DNA from: Trueperella bonasi
GTDB taxonomy: Bacteria; Actinomycetota; Actinomycetes; Actinomycetales; Actinomycetaceae
Length of the DNA: 64,000 nucleotides
Assembly: GCF_030811535.1 (NCBI RefSeq)
Contig: NZ_JAUSQX010000001.1
Span: 248,001 to 312,000 of the forward strand
Direction: 5' to 3'
Shown one piece after another: positions 36,463-45,146 of this stretch. The notes beneath the pieces were generated by a model. The model had not been told where the DNA came from, made no database searches, and saw only the letters and a program-made list of their open reading frames with translations. Numbering within the stretch: position 1 is the first letter of the stretch; each line of letters opens with the position of its first letter. Position numbers and translations under genes: made by a program.

Positions 36463-37317
36463 ATGAATACAAAGCCTGAAATTGATTTCGCTAATCTCCC
36501 CTGGCCAGTTGGAACTATTACTCACGCGATCTTCGATATTGACGGAACGCTTACCGATGAAAGCTCGCTCGTCTCAGATGCGACAATCGCGGCACTGCGC
36601 CACCTTGATGCGGCCGGCGTGCCCATTACCCTTGCAACCGGGCGAATTTTGCACGGCGGAGCCAACCTCGTCGAACGCGCCGGAATCCACGCGTGGGTGA
36701 TCGCTGCAGGTGGTGGCGTGGTGTGGAACGGAAAAGATATCGTCTCCACGCATTACATGGAGCGCGAACAGTACGACGCCGTCTCCCAGCTTGCCGCACG
36801 CACGGGCCTGGTGCCTTTCTATTTCGACGAGTTGGATTTTTACGCCGACCTCGAAGCTCTGGCCGCAACCGGCACACTCGAAGTTAATGAGAATGCCTCC
36901 GAAGGTCGAGGAATGCGCCCGCTTGAAGATCTCGACACGACCAAGCTCACGAAGATCTCTTTGGCCGCGCAAGATCCGGCGCAAGTTGCCGAACTCCTCC
37001 CGGAAATAGTTGAGCAATTCCCTGGCACAGTCCAGTCACACGCCAATTTCGTTGATATCCCCGTTACCGGTGTAACCAAATGGGAGGGGATCGAAAAAGC
37101 GCTTGCAGTGCGCGGTTTAAAGCCAGAAACGGCCATGGGTGTGGGCGATTCGGACAATGACATCGCTTGGCTCAAAGAAATCGGCTATCCAATTGCAGCG
37201 CCAATAGCTTCGGCTGGCGTGCTTCATGTGTGCCGCTGGCAATTGCCCAAGGTTGAAGATTCCGTCGCCCGGCTTATCGAAGCTAAGTTAGCTCGGGATA
37301 ACGACGGCGATATTTAG
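36463..37317 (+). CDS. HAD-superfamily phosphatase, Cof-type
   Basis: A 284-aa hydrolase with the catalytic HAD motif I FDIDGTLTDE (about 24-33), motif II ITLATGR, and motif IV MGVGDSDNDIAWL. The C2-type cap between them marks it as a Cof/IIB subfamily sugar- or nucleotide-phosphatase; the substrate cannot be read. The ATG at 36463 has a TAGACT hexamer seven bases upstream and no ribosome binding site, so a leaderless mRNA is likely; GTG 36460 is an alternative. Its stop overlaps that of thiL. Confidence 0.88.
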   Translation: MNTKPEIDFANLPWPVGTITHAIFDIDGTLTDESSLVSDATIAALRHLDAAGVPITLATGRILHGGANLVERAGIHAWVIAAGGGVVWNGKDIVSTHYMEREQYDAVSQLAARTGLVPFYFDELDFYADLEALAATGTLEVNENASEGRGMRPLEDLDTTKLTKISLAAQDPAQVAELLPEIVEQFPGTVQSHANFVDIPVTGVTKWEGIEKALAVRGLKPETAMGVGDSDNDIAWLKEIGYPIAAPIASAGVLHVCRWQLPKVEDSVARLIEAKLARDNDGDI

Positions 37318-38288
37318 CCTTTTCCGAAATGGTCCCAGCCGCCTTGCCCGGCAACTTCCATTCCTTCTAACGTGACTCTGCCGCCCATCGCGGCGCCCAT
37401 GACCTCGCCAATGTCAGTAAATCCATCTGGTAGCGGCGTGTCGGGACGAATCGTTGCAAGGAAACCGTGGTCTTCTCCCCCGGTGTAGAGCCATTCTCTT
37501 CGATCTGCTCGCAATCTTCCCGCTGCGATAGCTAGATCGCGTAGCCGGGGTTGGAGGTTCTTACCTTCAAAATTAATCCACACCCCAGACGCTTTGGCCA
37601 GCCTTCGGCCATCTCGGATGAGTCCGTCTGACACATCCATCATTGCGGTGAGCGATCCGGATTTAGCGGCGGCTAAAACGGTTTGGAGGGGAGGTTGAGG
37701 CCGGAGGAAATTATCAACCAGTGGGGCGAGTGCCTCGTCGATTTCGATTCCGGATGCTAAAACATGATAGCCGGCCGCGCCGTGCCCAAGATTTCCAGCA
37801 TGGATCACCCTGTCGCCAATCTGGGCGCCACTGCGTTGAACAGGAGGCCGACCTTCTAGATCGCCGATGACTGTTACGGCCACTACGATCTCGCTTGAGC
37901 CGACGACGTCGCCGCCGTCCACGCCCACACCTAGCGGTGCGCATGCCTCGCTAAGCCCGCACGCGAACTCCTTGACCCATTCCACGTCTAGATCGCCTGG
38001 TAAGCCGAGTGAAATTACAAGCGAACGCGGGCTTGCCCCCATGGCGACGGAGTCGGACAGGTTTTGCATCGCCGCACGAAAACCGACGTCGGCCCCACTC
38101 GACCAATTCTTCTGGAAATGGCGGCCTTCGACGAGCATATCCGTGGAAACAGCCGTTTGCCCTCGCATCTGGAGTACCGCGCAATCATCACCAGTTGGAA
38201 CGCTCGCGGTACTGGGTGGGAGGAGTGGCAAAAACTCGGACAAAAGAATGTCCTCGGTCGTTTCTGAAATAAGCATGCTCACCATCAT
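37314..38288 (-). CDS. thiL: thiamine-monophosphate kinase
   Basis: Phosphorylates thiamine monophosphate to the active cofactor. The 324-aa protein has GDDCAVL (metal/ATP site), FRAAMQNLSDSVAMGA, GGDVVGSSEIVVAVTVIG and MMDVSDGLIRD, as in ThiL. The start is uncertain among MMVSMLISE methionines (38288, 38285 or 38276). It is convergent with the HAD gene and the stop codons overlap. A palindrome CGTACCGGTACG lies about 50 bases upstream (38338-38349). Confidence 0.93.
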   Translation of the reverse strand: MMVSMLISETTEDILLSEFLPLLPPSTASVPTGDDCAVLQMRGQTAVSTDMLVEGRHFQKNWSSGADVGFRAAMQNLSDSVAMGASPRSLVISLGLPGDLDVEWVKEFACGLSEACAPLGVGVDGGDVVGSSEIVVAVTVIGDLEGRPPVQRSGAQIGDRVIHAGNLGHGAAGYHVLASGIEIDEALAPLVDNFLRPQPPLQTVLAAAKSGSLTAMMDVSDGLIRDGRRLAKASGVWINFEGKNLQPRLRDLAIAAGRLRADRREWLYTGGEDHGFLATIRPDTPLPDGFTDIGEVMGAAMGGRVTLEGMEVAGQGGWDHFGKG

Positions 38289-38391
38289 GCCAGATGCTTC
38301 AGAACCGACCGAGGACGTTGGCGGTTTATCAGGTGAACGTACCGGTACGCCACGGAGGTGAACTCACCCCTCACTTCCGACCGGAACGTTA

Positions 38392-38937
38392 CTAAGCTTT
38401 GTTGTCTGCCACGAACTGAGCGAATGCCTCAATGAATTGCTTGATAACAGCCCGTGATTCTTCGTTCGTGATCTTGCCGTCTTCAAGAACGCCCGTCTTG
38501 GTGCCATCGATGTATGCTTCGGGCTGGCTCATCAGTTTGGGGCCAAAGAAGAGCAGCGACTGCCGTAGCTGGGCCTGGGCCAGCGACGTACCGATTCCTG
38601 AGGGCGACTGGCCGGCGGTCGCTACCGGCTTGCCCGCCAGTGGCCACTCGCCGAAGGGGCGCGACGCCCACTCGATTGCGTTATGAATCGGGGCCGAGAA
38701 TGTGCGGTTATGCTCAGGAGTGATGAACAGGACGCCGTCCGCCTCATACATGAGGTCCTTGAACTCACGCGCCGCCTCGGGGAAGTCATGTTCGTTGTCA
38801 CGATTGAACAGGGGAAGATCGGCGATCTCGCCCTCGACCATTTCAACGCCTTCGGGCGCCAACTCAACAATGGCCTCGGCTAGTGCCCGGTTGATTGATT
38901 CCTTGGATAGTGATCCGACTACGTATGCGATCTTCAT
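38392..38937 (-). CDS. NADPH-dependent FMN reductase family protein
   Basis: A 181-aa flavodoxin-fold oxidoreductase. The FMN phosphate-binding loop is VGSLSKESINRAL near the N-terminus, and FITPEHNRTFSAPIHNAIEWASRP and PVATAGQSPSGIGTSLAQ are typical of the ArsH/chromate-reductase/YieF-like group. Possible roles are quinone, azo or chromate reduction, or supply of reduced flavin. The start is ATG 38937 (MKIAYVVGSL) with GGAAGG upstream. It has its own palindrome-bearing promoter. Confidence 0.88.
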   Translation of the reverse strand: MKIAYVVGSLSKESINRALAEAIVELAPEGVEMVEGEIADLPLFNRDNEHDFPEAAREFKDLMYEADGVLFITPEHNRTFSAPIHNAIEWASRPFGEWPLAGKPVATAGQSPSGIGTSLAQAQLRQSLLFFGPKLMSQPEAYIDGTKTGVLEDGKITNEESRAVIKQFIEAFAQFVADNKA

Positions 38938-39004
38938 TTCCACACCTTCCGGTTGTTGATTTTTCTTCACGTCACCAGCATGGCCAGTAGCGCAATCCGG
39001 AGTC

Positions 39005-39034
39005 ATTCTAAACGGATCCAGTTGAACGTTCAAC
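39005..39034 (-). promoter_or_regulatory. promoter with overlapping palindromic operator, FMN reductase gene
   Basis: On the minus strand TTGAAC (39033-39028) and TAGAAT (39010-39005) are separated by 17 nt. The -35 lies within a perfect 14-base palindrome, GTTGAACGTTCAAC (39021-39034), a strong sign of repressor control. Confidence 0.65.
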
Positions 39035-39074
39035 CTTTTGTTTTGTGTCAACAGTCACGGAAGATTCGCGGCCA

Positions 39075-40184
39075 CTAACGCAGGCCGAGCGGACGCTCCA
39101 GCGCCAAGTCAACGAGCGTATCCACCAGTTCCGCGTATGGCACACCGGTAGCCTCCCACAGTGCGGGATACATCGAAAACGGCGTGAAACCGGGCATTGT
39201 ATTGATCTCATTGACAAGAATCTCGCCTGAATCTGCTACGAAGAAATCCACGCGGGTCAGCCCCTCGCACTCGAACGCATCAAATGCGCGCACTGCCAGG
39301 TCTCGAATAGTTGCCGCAACGTCGTCGTCGAGCTGGGCAGGAATCGACATCGTCAAACCGTCCGTCGAGACATACTTGGACTCCCAATCGTAAAAGCCGC
39401 CCTGCGGAACTTCGAGTAATACCTCTCCGGGCACCGAGGCCCGCGCCGGCTCATGCTCTACACCGCCGAGAACGGCCACCTCAATCTCGCGGCCGCTGAT
39501 CCCCTGCTCAATGACGACCTTTGGGTCGTGCTCGTGCGCCTCGCACACCGCCTGCACAACACCTGCGATAGAATCAACCCGTGAAATTCCAAGCGAAGAA
39601 CCGGCCCGTGCCGGCTTAACGTAAACCGGAAACTCAAGCTCAGAAACCTCAGCGATCACACCCTGTTGGTCGGTGTGCCAGCGCCGGGCCGAAACACCCA
39701 CGTAAGGTCCGACCGGAAGGCCGGCTGCGATCAGGACTTTCTTCATCATGTCCTTATCCATACCCGCGGCCGAGGCGAGCACGCCACTACCCACATACGG
39801 AATATTCGCCATCTCAAGGAGTCCCTGAATCGTGCCGTCCTCACCAAAGGGTCCGTGTAACATCGGGAACGCCACGTCAATCGGGCCTAGCATCCGCATA
39901 TCTGAACCGTCGGCAGCAATATCCAACAACGGCTGAGTGCCATCCCCCATCGGAAGCACGATTCGCCGATCCGATTCAGGAACTTCGGCAAATCCGCGTT
40001 CCATCGTCATCTGCGCCGGGTCTAACTCCCCTGGCACCCATGTACCATCGGGGCGAATACCGATCGACAATACTTCGTATCTACTAGGATCTAGAGCCCG
40101 CAGAATCCCTCCAGCCGTTATCCGCGAAATAGCATGCTCACCAGAAGTACCGCCATAAATCACTGCAAGTCGAATTTTTTCCAC
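39075..40184 (-). CDS. ddl: D-alanine--D-alanine ligase
   Basis: A 369-aa ATP-grasp ligase making the D-Ala-D-Ala dipeptide of peptidoglycan. The motifs are AVIYGGTSGEHAISRITA at the N-terminus, HGPFGEDGTIQGLLE, VYVKPARAGSSLGISRV and RVDFFVADSGEILVNEINT, with the final MPGFTPFSMYP loop. The gene is monocistronic by spacing; the FMN reductase gene downstream has its own promoter. Confidence 0.96.
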   Translation of the reverse strand: MEKIRLAVIYGGTSGEHAISRITAGGILRALDPSRYEVLSIGIRPDGTWVPGELDPAQMTMERGFAEVPESDRRIVLPMGDGTQPLLDIAADGSDMRMLGPIDVAFPMLHGPFGEDGTIQGLLEMANIPYVGSGVLASAAGMDKDMMKKVLIAAGLPVGPYVGVSARRWHTDQQGVIAEVSELEFPVYVKPARAGSSLGISRVDSIAGVVQAVCEAHEHDPKVVIEQGISGREIEVAVLGGVEHEPARASVPGEVLLEVPQGGFYDWESKYVSTDGLTMSIPAQLDDDVAATIRDLAVRAFDAFECEGLTRVDFFVADSGEILVNEINTMPGFTPFSMYPALWEATGVPYAELVDTLVDLALERPLGLR

Positions 40185-40287
40185 GCCTGTATTCTACCCA
40201 AGTGCGCACGCGTTCTACTCACGCGTGCGCGGCGGCACCTCAGTTCGCTAAAGTGGACTCGGTTACGCCCTGCGAGATTGGAGAAAA

Positions 40288-40944
40288 ATGATGCATAAGC
40301 GCTTCGTTGTTGCTCTTGGAGTTATCGCGATGCTTGGCGCCTGTTCGGCGTCGAATGAAAACGGTTCAGACGAAAACTCACCTCAAACGCCGGCGGTAGC
40401 ATCTGACACGCCAACGGCGCAGGCAACCGAAGAGCCAACGAGCACTCACGATGCTGGCTCTACTTCCGAAGCTGACGAAACGAACGACCTGGCTTACACG
40501 CCCGCCACTCAGCCCGATGAATCTGATGGTTGGCCGAATCTGAGAGCTCAGGCACTACCCGTCGACGTGGCAAAGAAAGACGGGACCTTAACGATTATTT
40601 ATGATTCGGATGGCACCGGTGAGCTTGAGTGGTATACCGATGGCTGGACTTCCCAGGCTTTCGAGGACGGTTCCGGTTTCGAAATCGATCTTGGCACCGA
40701 ACGCGTTCTCCAGCTTTGGGTTTCCGGCATCCGATATCCGGAGGCGGACGAACCATTTCCCGTTCTCGAAGGCGCTGTAGATAGACATCCAATCGAGGCG
40801 TATTCCGTCAGTGGCCCCTTTGAAGGCATGCATTCAATAACAATTGGAGCCAGTTCCGATATGGACTACGCAATCGAGGTGGGCAAAGATCCGCATTCGA
40901 TTACAATTCACGTTAAAAACCCATCAAGGTTAGTGCGAAATTAG
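40288..40944 (+). CDS. AMIN-like domain lipoprotein
   Basis: A 218-aa predicted lipoprotein: basic start MMHKRF, hydrophobic stretch, lipobox AMLGAC (Cys19), then ~65 residues of Ser/Thr/Glu-rich linker. The C-terminal part (about 85-218) resembles the AMIN-like domain of actinobacterial exported proteins (SVSGPFEGMHSITIGASSD, then YAIEVGKDPHSITIHVKNP). Related AMIN domains help target proteins to the cell envelope. The first ATG has GGAG four bases upstream; the adjacent second ATG has better spacing. Its stop overlaps that of murA. Confidence 0.75.
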   Translation: MMHKRFVVALGVIAMLGACSASNENGSDENSPQTPAVASDTPTAQATEEPTSTHDAGSTSEADETNDLAYTPATQPDESDGWPNLRAQALPVDVAKKDGTLTIIYDSDGTGELEWYTDGWTSQAFEDGSGFEIDLGTERVLQLWVSGIRYPEADEPFPVLEGAVDRHPIEAYSVSGPFEGMHSITIGASSDMDYAIEVGKDPHSITIHVKNPSRLVRN

Positions 40945-42260
40945 CTGACCTTTTGAACGTCCGCTTGCACCGCGGCAAGCTTTTGCATGAAGTGTTCGTA
41001 GCCACGGTTGATGATATCAATGCCCGACACGTTCGATTCACCTTCCGCCGCCAAGGCGGCGATCAGGTGCGAGAATCCGCCGCGCAAATCAGGAACCGTG
41101 ATATCGGCTGCCTGCAGCGGGGTTGGACCTTGGATAACCGCAGAGTGGTAGTAGTTTTCTTGCCCGAAACGGCAGCGTTTAGAGCCTAGGCACTCTCGGT
41201 ACACCTGAATCTTTGCACCCATCTGATTGAGGGCTTTGGTAAAGCCGAAACGGTTTTCATAAACGGTTTCGTGAACGATTGACACGCCCTCGGCCTGGGT
41301 TAGAGCCACGACCATCGGCTGCTGCCAGTCGGTCATAAATCCGGGGTGAACATCGGTTTCGATCGGCAGGCTCTTTAGTGGCGTTCCCGGGTGCCAAAAG
41401 CGGATCCCATCGTCAAGCACCTCGAAATACCCGCCCACTTTGCGATACACGTTGAGGAAGTTCATCATCGGCTCTTGATCCGCACCGCGCACGGTGATGG
41501 CACCCCGTGTTGCAAGTGCCGCTGCAGCCCACGAGCCCGCCTCGATCCGGTCAGGAAGAGCCGTGTGGTTGTATCCGTATAGGCGTTCGACCCCTTCGAT
41601 GTGGATCGTGCGGTCGGTATCCACCGTGATCAGCGCGCCCATCTTTTGCAAAATTGCGATCAGGTCCATGATCTCCGGTTCGACAGCGGCGCCACGCAGT
41701 TCCGTAATTCCCTTTGCGCGCACGGCAGCGAGCAGGGTCTGCTCGGTGGCTCCGACGGACGGGTAGGGCAGCCTGACTTTGCGAGCTTTCAACCCGCTGG
41801 GCGCCATGAGGTGCAGGCCGAGTTCTTGTTCGTCTCGAATCGCACCGAAGTCTTCGAGAACTTGGAGGTGGAAATCTACTGGCCGGTCACCGATATGGCA
41901 CCCGCCCAGATCTGGAATGAATGCCTCACCTAGGCGGTGGAGCAACGGGCCACAAAAAAGGATCGGGATCCGGGAGGAACCGGCGAGGGTGTCAACTTTT
42001 GCCGGGTCGGGAAGGTGGAGCTGGCCCGGCGTGATGGTCACGGTTCCGGCAGCCTGGTCGTAGTCGACGTCAGCGCCGTGTAGGCGCAGAAGTTCCGAGA
42101 CGACGTCGACGTCCCGGATCAGGGGAACGTTGCGCAAAACGGAGGTTTCTTCCGTTAAAAGTGCGGCAACCATAGCCTTGGAGACGAGGTTTTTCGCCCC
42201 GCGTACACGAATTTCGCCGGTTAGCGGGCGACCACCGCGCACTTTCAAAACTCCACTCAT
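40941..42260 (-). CDS. murA: UDP-N-acetylglucosamine 1-carboxyvinyltransferase
   Basis: A 439-aa enzyme for the first committed step of peptidoglycan precursor synthesis, adding enolpyruvate from PEP to UDP-GlcNAc. The substrate-binding KN pair is in VRGAKNLVSKA, and the catalytic cysteine that fosfomycin modifies is present in GGCHIGDRPVD (about residue 121). The rest fits the inside-out alpha/beta barrel. It is transcribed alone and convergent with the lipoprotein gene. Confidence 0.95.
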   Translation of the reverse strand: MSGVLKVRGGRPLTGEIRVRGAKNLVSKAMVAALLTEETSVLRNVPLIRDVDVVSELLRLHGADVDYDQAAGTVTITPGQLHLPDPAKVDTLAGSSRIPILFCGPLLHRLGEAFIPDLGGCHIGDRPVDFHLQVLEDFGAIRDEQELGLHLMAPSGLKARKVRLPYPSVGATEQTLLAAVRAKGITELRGAAVEPEIMDLIAILQKMGALITVDTDRTIHIEGVERLYGYNHTALPDRIEAGSWAAAALATRGAITVRGADQEPMMNFLNVYRKVGGYFEVLDDGIRFWHPGTPLKSLPIETDVHPGFMTDWQQPMVVALTQAEGVSIVHETVYENRFGFTKALNQMGAKIQVYRECLGSKRCRFGQENYYHSAVIQGPTPLQAADITVPDLRGGFSHLIAALAAEGESNVSGIDIINRGYEHFMQKLAAVQADVQKVS

Positions 42261-42441
42261 GAGCGTCCTTCCTGTGTTCTGCCCATCTTAGCTAGAACGC
42301 CTCGACTTTCTTGTGACCTAGGGTTGTGGTCATGCCGAGCGCGAAATCTGACCATTTTTGTGCCATGTTGTTTCATTTCGGCCGTGAAAAGGAGCGCCGG
42401 AGACTTGACCCTGTGTCAAACTACCCTGCAATGATAGGGGT

Positions 42442-43116
42442 ATGGACTCGATTAATGAACTCCCCTTCGCGGACTTGCTCGGTATCACATGGCTCCAGGC
42501 GGGCAGTATCGTTTTAGCTACCGCGCTCATGTATCTGTTTCTTCTCGCTTTACTTCGCATGCTCGGGCAAAGGATCACAGCCAACCTCTCCACATATGAC
42601 ATGGCGGCGATCGTCATTGTGGGAGCTATCGCGGGGCGCACCACACTCGGGCACACCCCGACTTTGGCGGGCGGCTTCGTCGCGCTTGTGACGCTTTTCG
42701 TGCTGAGAGCAATTTTTGGTACTTTGCAGCTTTCCCCGCGCGGTGGTTCATTGATCAATAATCCCCCGATTGTTGTGATGGCTGGAAACACCATTTTTGA
42801 GGACGAGCTTGAACATGCGCACATTTCCACCGAGCAGTTGTGGATGGCATTGCGCCTTGCGGGTATCCGCAATGACGACGAGATCGCTACGGTTATTCTC
42901 GAGCCCAACGGCCAGTTTTCCGTGCTTAAACGGGGAGTTCCCGTGGATCCGCAGTTACTGGACGGCGTATCGGGAGCCGAGAGAATCAACAAGAGTCTGA
43001 TCGGTGAGCGTGCCAATCTAGAATACGATCACGAAAAGCGTTCTAGCAGGGCGAGTTTGCTTAAGCGGATGCGATCGCGAGGCCGATCTTCTGACCGGAG
43101 GTCTACCTCTCCCTAA
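42442..43116 (+). CDS. DUF421/YetF-like membrane protein
   Basis: A 224-aa protein with three N-terminal transmembrane segments (about 17-40, 50-70, 74-95) and a soluble DUF421 domain (LSPRGGSLINNPPIVVMAGN, then ISTEQLWMALRLAGIRNDDEI, and ATVILEPNGQFSVLKRG). The family's function is unknown; members often sit near stress or cell-wall genes. The ATG has TAGGGG upstream. The C-terminus is short and basic. Confidence 0.85.
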   Translation: MDSINELPFADLLGITWLQAGSIVLATALMYLFLLALLRMLGQRITANLSTYDMAAIVIVGAIAGRTTLGHTPTLAGGFVALVTLFVLRAIFGTLQLSPRGGSLINNPPIVVMAGNTIFEDELEHAHISTEQLWMALRLAGIRNDDEIATVILEPNGQFSVLKRGVPVDPQLLDGVSGAERINKSLIGERANLEYDHEKRSSRASLLKRMRSRGRSSDRRSTSP

Positions 43117-43425
43117 AACCCATTCTCCCCGGAAATTTTTCACCCGCACCCCACCACCCGGCGAAGCTTTTCCACAATCGGCCCCACGTCGTCGCTATCC
43201 ACAAAACAAGGTTCTACGGCGGCCGCCAACCGTCCATTTATGCGGAAATAGACGCACAGAAGAAAAATCGAAGAGATCCAACGCCGACAAACATTGGCCG
43301 AACATCGAAGAGTCGAACTACTTTCGAGCACACCACCGCAATTCTCAAACGACCAGCTTCTCCTCGACATAACGCGCCGAGCGAACAAGTTCAAAGAGGT
43401 TCGCACACGTCGGTCTACTCGAAGA
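43117..43425. other. intergenic stretch before the AbiEi-like gene
   Basis: About 300 bases without a clear gene. A frame in phase with the AbiEi-like protein extends up to TTG 43294 and could add 44 residues (LLLDITRRANKFKEV), but there is no ribosome binding site there. I see no terminator for the DUF421 gene. Confidence 0.35.
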
Positions 43426-44289
43426 ATGGATGAAATGAATCTCAACACCCAAGCCTTTTGGCGAACTCGTCAGCAGGCGGGATACACGAAAGTAGCGCAA
43501 GGATACGCGGCGCTCACGAGCGATAAGAAAGACCTTAAGCAATGGGATTGGCAATTGGACAAGCATCTTCATCTCATCGACTATTTGAGTCAGCATCAGT
43601 CCAAAACCGCCATCGCGGATACGTCTGCGGCAATCTTATGGGGATTACCAATCCTCAATTTTCCACCGAAAGTAGTCGAACGCGACTCGCTGACAAACGC
43701 GAGAACGAGGCTCACCCGTAATCAGCGAACGAGGCGAACAGAAGCTGTTCCAGACGTGATGAAAATAGGGAACATTCTAGTCACGACAATCGAGCAAACA
43801 ATCGTTGATATAGCATGCCAACATGGCGGTGAGGCAGCGCTCATCGCCGCCGATTTCGCTCTTCACAATCAGCTCACATCCCTCGAGCGCATTGAAAAAG
43901 TTGTCAGACGGCAGGGCCAACGCGCTGGAATTGGAAATGTTCGCGATGTTCTCAAGGTTGCCGATGGTCGGGTAGAGTCACCAGCAGAATCAAGGATGAG
44001 ATGGCGTTTTTACACGAGCCGGTTCATCATTCCCGAACCACAAGTAATCATCATTTCTGGTGGGAAAGTATACCGGGTTGATGGTTACGATGCGCATACT
44101 CGAACAGTCTACGAAGCCGTTGGAAAATATAAGTATGCCCTGTACAGCGGAGGCCAGATCCAGGCATTCTTTGAAGAGCGAAATCGCGACCCAACGCTTC
44201 GCTCGTTCGGATTTGCGGTGCATCGAGCCCAATTCGACGACGTCGTCAACGCGGCTCGATTTCAAGATTGGCTTGAGCTACTCCATTGA
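43426..44289 (+). CDS. AbiEi-antitoxin-like protein with a degenerate endonuclease-like C-terminus
   Basis: A protein of 287 aa (331 if started at 43294). It resembles the widespread actinobacterial proteins with an AbiEi-type N-terminal region (RQQAGYTKVAQGYAALTSD, then ADTSAAILWGLPIL) and a Vsr/DUF559-like C-terminal domain. That domain usually shows an acidic E-D-G..KY signature; here it reads YEAVGKYKY, so the nuclease site looks degenerate. No AbiEii toxin gene adjoins. Codon use is AT-richer than in its neighbours, consistent with acquisition. Function is unproven; the start is uncertain. Confidence 0.6.
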   Translation: MDEMNLNTQAFWRTRQQAGYTKVAQGYAALTSDKKDLKQWDWQLDKHLHLIDYLSQHQSKTAIADTSAAILWGLPILNFPPKVVERDSLTNARTRLTRNQRTRRTEAVPDVMKIGNILVTTIEQTIVDIACQHGGEAALIAADFALHNQLTSLERIEKVVRRQGQRAGIGNVRDVLKVADGRVESPAESRMRWRFYTSRFIIPEPQVIIISGGKVYRVDGYDAHTRTVYEAVGKYKYALYSGGQIQAFFEERNRDPTLRSFGFAVHRAQFDDVVNAARFQDWLELLH

Positions 44290-44370
44290 GCCGAGACCAG
44301 CATGGAGCTCGTGTTCAGCCGGATTGGTCTCGCATAACCGGAGCATCGTTTGGGTTCTAAGCGCCTGCCC

Positions 44371-44431
44371 GGAGCACCAAACGGGTTAAAACACCCCTCG
44401 TTTGGTGCCCCCCTATGCCGCTTGGTGCTCC
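44371..44431. terminator. alternative-stem hairpin cluster downstream of leuD and the AbiEi-like gene
   Basis: GGAGCACCAA (44371-44380) can pair with TTGGTGCTCC (44422-44431), or GCACCAAACG (44374-44383) with CGTTTGGTGC (44399-44408); the two are mutually exclusive. It lies between convergent genes. The arms resemble the trxA terminator at 13456-13501. Confidence 0.55.
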
Positions 44432-44434
44432 TCC

Positions 44435-44468
44435 GGGGAGGGAAAAGGAGGGAAGGGAGGGAGGAAAA
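44435..44468. repeat. polypurine tract beside leuD
   Basis: A run of about 34 purines on the plus strand with repeated GGGA/GGGAGG units (four or more G-runs of three to four), directly after the leuD stop on its pyrimidine-rich coding side. It could form a G-quadruplex or triplex. Confidence 0.5.
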
Positions 44469-44472
44469 GTGG

Positions 44473-45129
44473 CTAGCTAAGCGCCACATCCTCATGCAGT
44501 GGTCGCGCTGACTCGACATGCTCGGAGCCGGCCGTCTTTGCGGGTAGCGTTTTCGGCTTGTAGCTCGGGCGGTTCTGTTCGTAAGCGCTGATCAGTTCTT
44601 CGTCACGAAGCGTTAGGCCGATATCATCCAGGCCTTCCATGAGCATCCAGCGGGTATAGTCGTCGATTTCGAAGCTGCACGTAAACCCACCGGCGAAAAC
44701 CTGGCGGTTCTCAAGATCGACGGTCACTTCGGTGCCCGGTTCGTTTTCGAGAATCTTCCACAGCTGTTCAACATCCTCTTGGGAAACGACGCCGGCCACC
44801 AGCCCCTGTTTACCAGCATTGCCACGGAAAATATCGGCAAAACGCGGTGCAAGAACCGCTCTAAACCCATAGTCATTCAGCGCCCACACGGCATGCTCGC
44901 GCGAGGATCCGGTGCCGAAATCGGGGCCGGCAACGAGCACGGAGCCACGCTTGTACTCTTCTTGGTTGAGCACGAAGTCCGGCTCTTTGCGCCACGAGTA
45001 GAACAGCGCATCTTCGAATCCAGTACGCGATACGCGCTTAAGGAAAACTGCGGGGATAATCTGGTCGGTATCGACGTTGGAGCGACGCAAAGGTACGCCT
45101 ACGCCCGTGTGCTTAATAAACTTTTCCAT
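44473..45129 (-). CDS. leuD: 3-isopropylmalate dehydratase small subunit
   Basis: The 218-aa swivel-domain subunit, with [38 protein letters not shown] and [17 protein letters not shown]. With LeuC it isomerises 2-isopropylmalate to 3-isopropylmalate in leucine synthesis. It lies 17 nt after leuC. It is slightly longer than usual, with a ~25-residue C-terminal tail after the conserved domain. Confidence 0.97.
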   Translation of the reverse strand: MEKFIKHTGVGVPLRRSNVDTDQIIPAVFLKRVSRTGFEDALFYSWRKEPDFVLNQEEYKRGSVLVAGPDFGTGSSREHAVWALNDYGFRAVLAPRFADIFRGNAGKQGLVAGVVSQEDVEQLWKILENEPGTEVTVDLENRQVFAGGFTCSFEIDDYTRWMLMEGLDDIGLTLRDEELISAYEQNRPSYKPKTLPAKTAGSEHVESARPLHEDVALS

Positions 45130-45146
45130 CTTCTTCTCCCCTAGGT

